64,000 nt of DNA from assembly GCA_963691905.1 (NCBI GenBank), contig OY829891.1:124001-188000 (forward strand), given 5' to 3'. Each line of letters begins with the position of its first letter. Position 1 is the first letter of the stretch. Source of the stretch: QGON01 sp963691905 (GTDB taxonomy: Bacteria > Pseudomonadota > Gammaproteobacteria > Chromatiales > Chromatiaceae). The position numbers were made by a program, and so were the translations under genes. Below the pieces are notes generated by a model. That model was given only the letters and a program-made list of their open reading frames with translations, did no database searches and was not told where the DNA came from. Below are positions 1 through 7,512 of the stretch, piece after piece.

Positions 1-899
1 GCGTCGATAACCTTGGTGCCCTCAATGGTGGTGGTCTGCTGCCAATTGGAACCAGTTGGCGGAATCATGATGGTGCCGTACTTGCCCGGCGCCAGATTCT
101 TCACCGTGAGGAAGCCGTCCTGATCGGGGTGCATGGTACCGTCACCCAGCGTAGCCACCACGGGTGCGCCAGCAGTCATGCAGACAAAATTGGTCAGCGG
201 ATTGAGGTCCGGATTCCCGTTGATATCGCAGGTCCGATCATAGGTCGTACCCAACGGGTTAGCGAATGCATCCTGGATGACCTGACCGCCATTTTGACCA
301 TACTTACCGGCTGGCTCTTCCAGGAAGAGCGAGAAGCCGCTCCAGTCCACATGGCCCGCATTCCCTACCGGAGGATTAATCTCCTGGGGCAGATCGGGAT
401 TGCCGTTGACCGGGTAGTGGTCGTGGAAAAGATAGAACGAAATCTGCGCGGTGGGAATCGGCTGCTGCTGAACCGTAACAGTGACGGTCTGCTGATCCGT
501 GCCTGTGGCATCAATAGCGACTGAACCACCGGAGAGACTGTGTCCGGAGAACGGCAGGACAGAGATATAATAGTTCTTATTATCCTCAACATCCGCAACC
601 ACGGCCTGGGCGGTATCAGAATAACCGCTCAACCCGGCACCAGTAACCGAATTGATCGCTGGTGGATGATTACTGCGATGAAAGCCCAGCGAGAGCATAT
701 CGCCAGTGCTCACATCAGGCGTTACCGCGTAGGTTGTGTCTTCTTGAATTAACCAGCGGAAGCCATTCACAGGAGTTCCGCTTTGATCCTGCACATTTAG
801 TGTGACTTGCCCTGCATGGGCCGCCGAAACGGCCAACATAGACAAGGCAATGGCGAAGTTAAAAACCCCTGTTTTGCCTTTTCTCATCTTATTGTTCAT
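1..899 (-). CDS. Exported protein of unknown function, 5' part only
   Basis: An open frame begins at ATG 899 and runs without a stop to the window edge, giving 299 visible residues; the C-terminus lies outside. A GGAGAG ribosome-binding site at 908-913 is 8 bases upstream. The N-terminus (MNNKMRKGKTGVFNF, then a hydrophobic run ending AAHA) is a signal peptide, probably cut before GQVTLNVQD. The rest is rich in Gly, Asn, Pro and Thr and reads like beta-sandwich repeats (DQDGFLTVKNLAPGKYG, EGTKVIDA), similar in style to carboxypeptidase-regulatory or Cna-B folds. I do not recognise a family. It shares strand with the nonaheme cytochrome upstream but is separated from it by a terminator, so it is probably its own transcription unit, possibly functionally linked. 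Confidence 0.75.
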   Translation of the reverse strand, partial: MNNKMRKGKTGVFNFAIALSMLAVSAAHAGQVTLNVQDQSGTPVNGFRWLIQEDTTYAVTPDVSTGDMLSLGFHRSNHPPAINSVTGAGLSGYSDTAQAVVADVEDNKNYYISVLPFSGHSLSGGSVAIDATGTDQQTVTVTVQQQPIPTAQISFYLFHDHYPVNGNPDLPQEINPPVGNAGHVDWSGFSLFLEEPAGKYGQNGGQVIQDAFANPLGTTYDRTCDINGNPDLNPLTNFVCMTAGAPVVATLGDGTMHPDQDGFLTVKNLAPGKYGTIMIPPTGSNWQQTTTIEGTKVID

Positions 900-1095
900 A
901 ACTTTCACTCTCCGAGCTATGAAAGACCCTGAAATCAGGATCATTCCCCACGCCATAACGGCGCATCTCCCGTAAAAAAAGAAATTTGTTGGACTACGGT
1001 GATAAATTTAGGCTGAACAAGTCCCGGAGACTACCGGCAGAACTAAGAATGATTGACTGCACGATTCCCCAGTTCAAAGCAGGTAAAAATGCAGA

Positions 1096-1139
1096 CCGTG
1101 GGCAGGTGAACCCCTACCCTGTAGCTAGGGTATCCACGG
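1096..1139. other. Nested inverted repeat in the long leader of the exported-protein gene
   Basis: CCGTGG (1096-1101) pairs with CCACGG (1134-1139), and inside it TACCCT (1115-1120) pairs with AGGGTA (1127-1132). It sits about 200 bases upstream of ATG 899 in a 517-base gene-free stretch (900-1416). It may be an operator or a structured RNA leader; I could not match it to a known riboswitch. Apart from this and the terminator at 1351-1382 I see nothing definite in the stretch. Confidence 0.35.
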
Positions 1140-1350
1140 GAGGAAATACAGTCTTCCAATCAAAACACAAAGAAAAACAGTAGCTTTGAGTGGTAGGGTT
1201 GAGTCGATAGAAGGGAGGGTTGGGCAAACGACCGGTACTTCTATAACGGCAGGAGGGTTGAAAACTTTAGCTTGTCAACGCATTGCATTCTGTCTGGGGC
1301 AGCCATACCAGATCTTGTCCACTGCCCTTTACCCACCAAAAAAAGCACCC

Positions 1351-1382
1351 AAAGAAAAACCCGCGTGCAAAGCAACGCGGGT
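1351..1382 (-). terminator. Rho-independent terminator of the nonaheme cytochrome gene
   Basis: On the minus strand a perfect 8-bp stem ACCCGCGT/ACGCGGGT (1375-1382 with 1359-1366, 8-base loop) is followed directly by TTTTTCTTT. It starts 35 bases after the cytochrome stop codon and separates that gene from the exported-protein gene downstream. Confidence 0.85.
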
Positions 1383-1416
1383 AAAGGGGATTGGGTTGAA
1401 GTGACTGTTTATTTAT

Positions 1417-4002
1417 TTACAGTTCATTTTCATGACAGTGCGTGCAGGTCACCGGCTCTCCTCTGGCAAGAGTGATCGACTCGCCCTCGTTGGACAGGGT
1501 GCGGTCTGTTGCTGCACGGGCGAGTACCGTTCCCTCGCCGTTCACACCATGACAGGCACGGCAGGCATCGGGGTTTTTCTCGGCCAGGTCTTCATGCCCG
1601 CCATCAGAGAACGAAGTGTCTCCAACCGGGTGCATGCCATGAGGACCTTCCAAGGTGTTGCCCAAGTCACCCGTGTGACAGGTGCTGCACTCGGAGACCG
1701 TGCCGGTGTGTCCCTGCAACTGAACGGCGGCGACATTATCATTGGCATCTGGGTTCTTGTTCGGCCATATACCATGAGTGGCGCCGTGGCAAGCCTCGCA
1801 GAAGATACCTTCGTGGCCGGTGCTGACCCGGTAAAGCATTGGGTTGCCGATACGAGGATCACCAGGATCAGACACTGCGGGATTGTTCTCCTCGATCACA
1901 TTCTCAGCAAAACGCTTGTTGCTGGGAACAATCGGGGTGGCCTTGGCATCGTCGCTGCGGAAGGCCTGGAACAGACGGATACCATCCACATTCGCATCGG
2001 CATCAACATTGTTGACCACCGTGCCGACAGTACCTGACAGACTATCCATGGCATCACCGGTATGGCAGGAGCCGCAACCGGGTTCGTTGGCCCAGGGAAC
2101 ACGTGGCTGGTTTTTGCCTACATCATCTGCTGTCAGCTCCGGCGTCTTATAGAAACCGCCGCCCAACTCGAACTCACCCGGTGTCGCGGGAGAGACACCT
2201 CGGGTGAAGTCATTACCCACCTGTTCCATGTTGCCGTGGCAGTCTTGACAGAGCATGCCGCCATTGGACATGGCACCGCGCAAACAGTCGGTGCGTCGGC
2301 CAGGGTGACACTGGTAGCAGGTTGCTTCCAAAGCATCCCGGCGCTCTTGGAAGTTCTCAACTATGCCCATATCGTTCTTGATGGCTGGCGGCATATCGGG
2401 GAACAGCTTCTCGCCATTGGCATCGGTAACGGTACCATGGTGGCTGTGCATCACATTGGACATGGATTTGTGTTTGATCTGATCACGACCGTTGGCGAGA
2501 GAGTCCGATACGGTCACGCCGTTGAGTACCAGCGGTCCGTCATTCTCAGGTCCGAGCGGACCCAACTGCGCCAGATCAAGCGCCGGCGTGTAGTGACAGG
2601 TCTGGCAGACCACCGGCTGGGAGTTCTCCAGGTCGGTGAGATGCTTCTGGTCATGCAGTCGGACCAGATTTAGATCCGCCGCATACTCCAGGCTGACATC
2701 CAGGGGTACTGCATCAAATTGTGGGTCATCGAACTCTGCTATCGCTACTTTTGTCAGATTTCTGGTTGCCTCGCCATTTCCGCCATTCTCAGGCGCGTTG
2801 TGACAGGAACCACAATTGGCCTCACCGGAGATCGGAACAACTGTATCGTTGGATGCCAGAACAGTTCCGCCTGCATCGATTGCCTGAACCCGAAACAGCG
2901 GCCAGGGATTTTCACGGCCGTAATCATCATAGGCAGTCAAAGGTATGCCTGGCGCTTCATACCAGTTCACCCCTTCCTTTACATAACCGAATTTAAAGGC
3001 TGGGTTGGTAAAGAAGGGCTGATCGATCACAAAGGCTTCGAACAGCTCGGTGAGATTGTCCGCATAAGCGCCATGGCGACCGGGCATGGACTGTTGATCC
3101 GCAGTCAAGTTGCCATCACCCAGATAGAGCTGCTCCACATTCGGCATGGGCAGGCCCAGATCCAGGATATTGGCACCTGGCGGATAGAAGGCCGGCAGGA
3201 TTCCCTGTGGGTAGAAGGCATCGTAAGCCGCTAGCGCGCCTTCCCAGAAGTTGGTTTTATATACACTGCCATCGGGCAGCATGCTGGAGGCAACAGGACC
3301 TGAGCCGGCTGAGTTCTCACCGCTAAGGATAGGATCAAGCGGGTTTGAAGATGCCGAATAGACAACACTAACGCCATCAGCAGGCAGCATGACTTTCGGG
3401 TCATTGCCTTGTTGGATAACCGTGGCATGCAGTACATTGAAGGGGGGCAGAATACTGGATACACGGGTATCCAGGTCGCCGCAGTGCATACCCAGATCGT
3501 TGATGGCGAAGATCTTATAGCCATTCTGATTGACCAGAGGTTGCTCGGCTACCGGAATGTCAGGGGTTCCATTCTGGCTGGTGGAGTTGATCGAGACCTC
3601 GGTCCCAACCGGTGGAGGTATCACAACCGGAGGAGGCGTTCCGCCACCGGTATCACCCGTATCGCAATCACGGGGGGCATGCTTGACTCGTTTCTCGGCA
3701 ACCAGCCCATCGGATTGAACTGCCCGCACACTGCAGGGAACCACAGCCAGATCGTACTCTTTGAATTTCCATTCGTCGTCATCGATAGTCTTGCTATTGA
3801 TCACGGTCTGGTCAGATGCATACATCAGGGTGACTGTTTTGTCCCCCATTCCCTTGCCTTTCACGTTAAGCCGGGATATTTCACTATCCCATTTGGCTTC
3901 CTCGATTTTGAATCCGTCACCGCCTGCAGAGGAGATCCCTGGTAACGAAAGGCACAAGACTACTCCGGCGCTGGTTAAAAATCGCACGTAGTTTGTATAC
4001 AT
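1417..4002 (-). CDS. Periplasmic nonaheme c-type cytochrome
   Basis: This 861-residue protein starts with a signal peptide (hydrophobic SAGVVLCLSLPGISSAGG). Nine CXXCH haem-attachment motifs are visible near residues 399 (CGSCH), 466 (CQTCH), 561 (CYQCH), 584 (CQDCH), 642 (CGSCH), 734 (CEACH), 771 (CSTCH), 812 (CRACH) and 852 (CTHCH). The first 390 residues have none; they hold a small N-terminal domain, a Pro/Gly/Thr linker around residues 115-135 and a domain with DLGMHCGD. Extra histidines, as in MHSHHGT and CHGATHGIW, could be distal ligands. It is probably an electron carrier or oxidoreductase of anaerobic or metal/sulfur respiration; the substrate cannot be read from sequence. No partner porin or quinol oxidase is nearby. 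A response-regulator box sits over its promoter and a terminator follows it, so it looks like a monocistronic regulated unit. Confidence 0.9.
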   Translation of the reverse strand: MYTNYVRFLTSAGVVLCLSLPGISSAGGDGFKIEEAKWDSEISRLNVKGKGMGDKTVTLMYASDQTVINSKTIDDDEWKFKEYDLAVVPCSVRAVQSDGLVAEKRVKHAPRDCDTGDTGGGTPPPVVIPPPVGTEVSINSTSQNGTPDIPVAEQPLVNQNGYKIFAINDLGMHCGDLDTRVSSILPPFNVLHATVIQQGNDPKVMLPADGVSVVYSASSNPLDPILSGENSAGSGPVASSMLPDGSVYKTNFWEGALAAYDAFYPQGILPAFYPPGANILDLGLPMPNVEQLYLGDGNLTADQQSMPGRHGAYADNLTELFEAFVIDQPFFTNPAFKFGYVKEGVNWYEAPGIPLTAYDDYGRENPWPLFRVQAIDAGGTVLASNDTVVPISGEANCGSCHNAPENGGNGEATRNLTKVAIAEFDDPQFDAVPLDVSLEYAADLNLVRLHDQKHLTDLENSQPVVCQTCHYTPALDLAQLGPLGPENDGPLVLNGVTVSDSLANGRDQIKHKSMSNVMHSHHGTVTDANGEKLFPDMPPAIKNDMGIVENFQERRDALEATCYQCHPGRRTDCLRGAMSNGGMLCQDCHGNMEQVGNDFTRGVSPATPGEFELGGGFYKTPELTADDVGKNQPRVPWANEPGCGSCHTGDAMDSLSGTVGTVVNNVDADANVDGIRLFQAFRSDDAKATPIVPSNKRFAENVIEENNPAVSDPGDPRIGNPMLYRVSTGHEGIFCEACHGATHGIWPNKNPDANDNVAAVQLQGHTGTVSECSTCHTGDLGNTLEGPHGMHPVGDTSFSDGGHEDLAEKNPDACRACHGVNGEGTVLARAATDRTLSNEGESITLARGEPVTCTHCHENEL

Positions 4003-4061
4003 AATTAGCTATTACCCCTGGTAAATGTAGTCAGTCGTCTTCGGTCGCTGAGTGCCGACCG

Positions 4062-4109
4062 CAAGCTCTGTATACCAAGGTAGCCAGTGAATCTTAAGAA
4101 TTGCTTAAG
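4062..4109 (-). promoter_or_regulatory. Promoter of the cytochrome gene with a PmrA/QseB-type box
   Basis: On the minus strand CTTAAG (4109-4104), five bases and CTTAAG (4098-4093) form two direct half-sites 11 bp apart. After 18 bp comes a -10-like TATACA (4074-4069). The second half-site therefore occupies the -35 position, as in class II activation by OmpR-family regulators. The known PmrA box has the form YTTAAK-N5-YTTAAK. A regulator of that subfamily is encoded next door (5492-6151). That it binds here is inference. Confidence 0.6.
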
Positions 4110-4139
4110 TATTTGGGAATTATTTCACATTTTTGCATC

Positions 4140-5495
4140 CTAGGGCAGGAATGCGCTTCTGATAGGAATTTTAATCACAACCCGGAGACCTGTACCCTCC
4201 TTGCCATCTTCCAAAATGACTGTCCCACCGTGCAGTTTGACCACGTTGTGAACAATCGACAAACCCAGTCCGCTCCCATGGCCAGTAGTGCCAAGGAGGC
4301 GGTGAAACCGACCGAAAACCAATGCCTTGTTGTGGTCGGGAATACCCGGCCCGGAATCGATTACCACAAGGGAGGCAAAATCATCATCGGCCAGGAGATT
4401 AACCTTGATCACTCCGCCAGCAGGGGTAACCCGGACTGCGTTATCCAAAAGATTTCTCAAGGCAATGGCAAGCAACTCCCAATTACCCTTGAGTTTCACC
4501 GAATGCGGAGCCTCAAGTTCCAGGGTAACGTCCCTTTCAAGGTAGCCAGGCGCACAATCCGATACCACCTCGACCGACAGCTCCTTCAAATCCAAGGTGG
4601 CAAACTCCAACATTGCCACTTCCGGTTCCATACGAGAAAATACCAGCAACTGCTCCACCAGACGATGGAGTTTTGACAGACCTTTCAATGCCTGATTTAA
4701 CGAATGCTTCCATTCACTTTCATCGCTGCTTTCAAGTGCCGCATAGATTTGAACAACTGAACCCGCGAGTGGGGTTCTCAGCTCATGGGCGGCATCGGCG
4801 GTAAACCGGCTGTAGCGTTCGATGGAAAATTGCAGCTTCTGAAACAGATCGTTGATAGCATCCACTAACACCTTTGCTTCCGCCGGCGCAATCGTGGTGT
4901 CGATTGCTTCAAGATTGGTGGCACTGCGCGCGCCAATTTGGTGAACCAGCCTATCCAAGGGATTCAATGCCCGTACCACAACCCACCAAAGCACCCCAAT
5001 CATCGGTAGCGCCAGCAGCAAGGGGGATAAGATATTCACCACAAAACCGAGCATTCTGACTTCCCGGCTCGCGCTCTCCTGCGCCACCTGGATTCGATGT
5101 TGTTTATCGCTTGTATAACGGGTGTAGACGCGCCATTGACGCCCCCTCATCACCTCATTGCTGTACCCCTGTTCGATGTTGAGAGATAGGGGTTCCCTGG
5201 GGGCATTAGGGCCGTGTACCAGCAGTTGGCCATTGGAGGACCACACCTGGAACACTGGGGGGTCGCTATAACCGTTTATCTGCATGTCCTCCGCAAACTC
5301 TTCGAGATCCTGCTCTTCCGCCTCATGTGAAGTCACAACAGCCAGCAACGTGGCGAGTTGAAAAAGTTGTTCATCAAACAGGGCATCAGCCTCAGCCGTA
5401 GCACGCCACCAGGTAAATCCGGAAATCATCAACCAACCAATAATAAAACTGGTAAGGACAAAGAAAAGCAGACGAAACCGTAGAGATTGTTTCAT
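4140..5495 (-). CDS. Sensor histidine kinase, QseC/PmrB-like
   Basis: This 451-residue inner-membrane kinase has TM1 at about residues 7-27, a roughly 125-residue periplasmic sensor region, and TM2 at about 152-174. HisKA has the H-box AAHELRTPLAG (His237). HATPase_c has the N-box RNLLDNAV (Asn352), the G1 box DSGPGIP (from Asp380) and the G2 box GHGSGLGL (405-412). All catalytic motifs are intact. Its ATG overlaps the stop of the regulator gene upstream by 4 bp (ATGA), so the two are translationally coupled. The signal sensed is not evident. The gene ends 30 bases before the CTTAAG box of the cytochrome promoter. Confidence 0.92.
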   Translation of the reverse strand: MKQSLRFRLLFFVLTSFIIGWLMISGFTWWRATAEADALFDEQLFQLATLLAVVTSHEAEEQDLEEFAEDMQINGYSDPPVFQVWSSNGQLLVHGPNAPREPLSLNIEQGYSNEVMRGRQWRVYTRYTSDKQHRIQVAQESASREVRMLGFVVNILSPLLLALPMIGVLWWVVVRALNPLDRLVHQIGARSATNLEAIDTTIAPAEAKVLVDAINDLFQKLQFSIERYSRFTADAAHELRTPLAGSVVQIYAALESSDESEWKHSLNQALKGLSKLHRLVEQLLVFSRMEPEVAMLEFATLDLKELSVEVVSDCAPGYLERDVTLELEAPHSVKLKGNWELLAIALRNLLDNAVRVTPAGGVIKVNLLADDDFASLVVIDSGPGIPDHNKALVFGRFHRLLGTTGHGSGLGLSIVHNVVKLHGGTVILEDGKEGTGLRVVIKIPIRSAFLP

Positions 5496-6151
5496 TTTTC
5501 GATAATGTAGCCGACACCACGCACAGTACGAATAATGCAGCTGGTCAACTTCTTGCGAAGGTTATGAATATGGACTTCGATGGTGTTACTCGCCACTTCT
5601 ACATCCCATCCGTAGAGTTCCTCTTCCAACTGATGACGCGACATTACTCTCCCCCGGTTCTCCATAAGCGTCCGCAGCAAGGTAAACTCCCGTATCGATA
5701 GATTGACGGGTACACCTTCCAACGACAGAGTCAGCGCCGATGTATCCATCACCAGTTCCCCACAACGCAACCGACCTTCGTTCTGACTGGTAGAGCGGCG
5801 TCGTAGCGCACGGACACGGGCACACAACTCTTCGATATCAAAGGGTTTTACCAAGTAGTCATCAGCACCGTTGTCAAGTGCAAACACCCGGTTGGTGACG
5901 CTGCTACGAGCGGTAAGAACCAGTATCGGCACATCATTTTCCGCTGAGCGAATTGTTTTCAGAATGTCGAAGCCTGATATATCGGGAAGATTGATATCGA
6001 GCAGCACCAGATCCGGCTCTCTCTCAGATATCGCGGTGAGCGCAGAACGTCCATCACGAACCCATTCCAACTGATCACCCCTCCGAGAGAGGACCTTACA
6101 AATACCGTCACCAAGGAGTTCATCATCTTCCACTAAAAGAAGTCGAGTCAT
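5492..6151 (-). CDS. OmpR-family response regulator, QseB/PmrA-like
   Basis: This 219-residue regulator has a receiver domain with acidic pair Asp9/Asp10, phospho-acceptor Asp52 in LLDINLP and the conserved Lys in YLVKPF. The C-terminal winged helix has the QseB/PmrA-type signature NTIEVHIHNLRKKL and TVRGVGY. I chose ATG 6151 because MTRLLLVEDD matches family N-termini; the frame stays open 41 codons further up but that part has no domain. It is cotranscribed with the kinase downstream (4-bp overlap). The CTTAAG-N5-CTTAAG element upstream of the nonaheme cytochrome is the expected kind of target. No such box was found in front of this gene, so autoregulation is not supported. Confidence 0.92.
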   Translation of the reverse strand: MTRLLLVEDDELLGDGICKVLSRRGDQLEWVRDGRSALTAISEREPDLVLLDINLPDISGFDILKTIRSAENDVPILVLTARSSVTNRVFALDNGADDYLVKPFDIEELCARVRALRRRSTSQNEGRLRCGELVMDTSALTLSLEGVPVNLSIREFTLLRTLMENRGRVMSRHQLEEELYGWDVEVASNTIEVHIHNLRKKLTSCIIRTVRGVGYIIEK

Positions 6152-6394
6152 GGCATAAGTTACCCAAAATTCAGAGAACAGTGAATTTAACATGGACCCA
6201 AATCCATAATTAGGCAAGAAATGGCAGTCCGTCGGACTTCCGGGATCAAGTGTTCGGGATCCTGAAATATTCAATATAAGTGGCGTCTTCGACTGACGAA
6301 GCAGACGGGAAGTTAATTGTTAATCAAACTCTTACCTTCGTACTCTTCGTGTTCTTTGTGATTAGATATGGATTTCAGAACAGACACTAAGTGG

Positions 6395-6590
6395 AATGGC
6401 ACTGACTTAAGGCAACAATGTTCGTATTGTCAATGACTTGCCAAATACCTAAAAAACAGTAGGTCGTGTTAGCGTAGCGTAACACGACAACAATGGCGCA
6501 TATTGTTGGGTTACGTCCAAAAAGACGGCCTAACCTAACCTACCCAAGTAGTTAATTATTAGTGCTTTTTTCCTTAAGTCAGTGCCATTC
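6395..6590. mobile_element. Miniature insertion element with 18-bp perfect inverted ends
   Basis: AATGGCACTGACTTAAGG (6395-6412) is the exact reverse complement of 6572-6589. The 11-bp direct repeat ACACTAAGTGG flanks the element at 6384-6394 and 6591-6601, consistent with a target duplication. No transposase fits in about 196 bp, so this is a non-autonomous, MITE-like element. The interior has a palindrome around GTCGTGTTA...TAACACGAC and a block (6498-6555) that recurs at 51153-51210. The right duplication covers the TAG stop codon of gspB (6594-6596). Long duplications of 10-13 bp are known for IS4-group elements, so a relation to that family is possible. The rest of the 6152-6593 gap shows only a heptad-like stretch around 6334-6360. 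Confidence 0.8.
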
Positions 6591-6593
6591 ACA

Positions 6594-7502
6594 CTAAGTG
6601 GACTTCCGATAGACCACATCCTTATCAATCCGCACCAAACCATTCCCATAGTCAATAATGATGCCATGCGGCGTCACTTGGGACAGCTTTACGCGGCTGC
6701 CCTGCAACTGATCCCCCTCCCGATACTTTCGCATATTGATGATGGCAAAGCGTTTGTCCGCATTGGTATTGTAGACATGCACGTTGATTGTGATATCGGG
6801 TATCGGCAGTCTTTTTGTATAGGGCAACTCAAAAATCAAAGGAATTTCACTACCTGACTTTTTGGTCCCGACCTCAACCGCGGGAGGCTCAGTTTTCTCT
6901 ACAACCATCGGTGTTGGCAGCTTGACCGGATCACCAACTCCATTAGTCAAGCGATTCGCAGATCCGGAGTCTGAATCACCATCGTCAATACCATCGCTGA
7001 CTGCCACTGTTTTCCGATCAGTGGAAATATCAAGCGGGTTGATTTGTCGATCAACTGTTACCGGCAACGGAACACTCGTTATCAGAACGTCACCATTTTT
7101 CGCCGCCTTAACCTCGTTGAAATCCTCCACACGTATTTTCGGGCTGCTCATCACATCAGGCTTCCTTGGCGCCTCTTGTTGCTGCCCCCCACTTTTTATC
7201 GAGGCCAGCAAAGAGGTACCCCGCTGTCGGGTGGAAAGTTGTTTCTGCGGAGATTCCAGTTCAGGCGGCAGATGCCTGACCGTCTGCGGTTCACTCTTTT
7301 GTTCAGCAGGGGCCGTGGGATCGTCGCCGTTAAGAGTAAGCAGCGTGGCAATCCCACTCAGTAACAGTAACCCCATCGCAGTAATAAGCCATGTCGGCTT
7401 GTAGTTTACCTTTGGACTGTCGGAGAGTGGCGTGCGTTCAGCGTCACCACCATCGTTTCTCTCCCGGTCTGCCTGATCCAATGCATTTAATATATATGAC
7501 AT
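6594..7502 (-). CDS. gspB: T2SS assembly protein GspB
   Basis: This 302-residue bitopic membrane protein starts MSYILNALDQADRER, the typical GspB N-terminus. One TM segment follows at about residues 40-58 (LITAMGLLLLSGIATLL), then a Pro/Lys/Ser-rich linker and a C-terminal T2SSB domain (LPIPDITINVHVYN...GDQL...ITPHG-like core). GspB works with the ATPase GspA/ExeA to insert the secretin through peptidoglycan. ATG 7502 is preferred for the family match and the upstream AGGGTGAG; a GTG at 7511 is the alternative. It is the last gene of the T2SS operon, 10 bases after exeA. A miniature element has inserted at its stop codon without changing the protein. Confidence 0.88.
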   Translation of the reverse strand: MSYILNALDQADRERNDGGDAERTPLSDSPKVNYKPTWLITAMGLLLLSGIATLLTLNGDDPTAPAEQKSEPQTVRHLPPELESPQKQLSTRQRGTSLLASIKSGGQQQEAPRKPDVMSSPKIRVEDFNEVKAAKNGDVLITSVPLPVTVDRQINPLDISTDRKTVAVSDGIDDGDSDSGSANRLTNGVGDPVKLPTPMVVEKTEPPAVEVGTKKSGSEIPLIFELPYTKRLPIPDITINVHVYNTNADKRFAIINMRKYREGDQLQGSRVKLSQVTPHGIIIDYGNGLVRIDKDVVYRKST

Positions 7503-7512
7503 ATCACTCACC

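Noticed and set aside
1432..3945. Several plus-strand frames opposite the cytochrome gene
   Set aside because: They are antisense shadows; the minus-strand frame has a signal peptide and nine CXXCH motifs.
4101..4676. Plus-strand frame opposite the kinase gene end
   Set aside because: Antisense of the HATPase domain; no start signal or homology.
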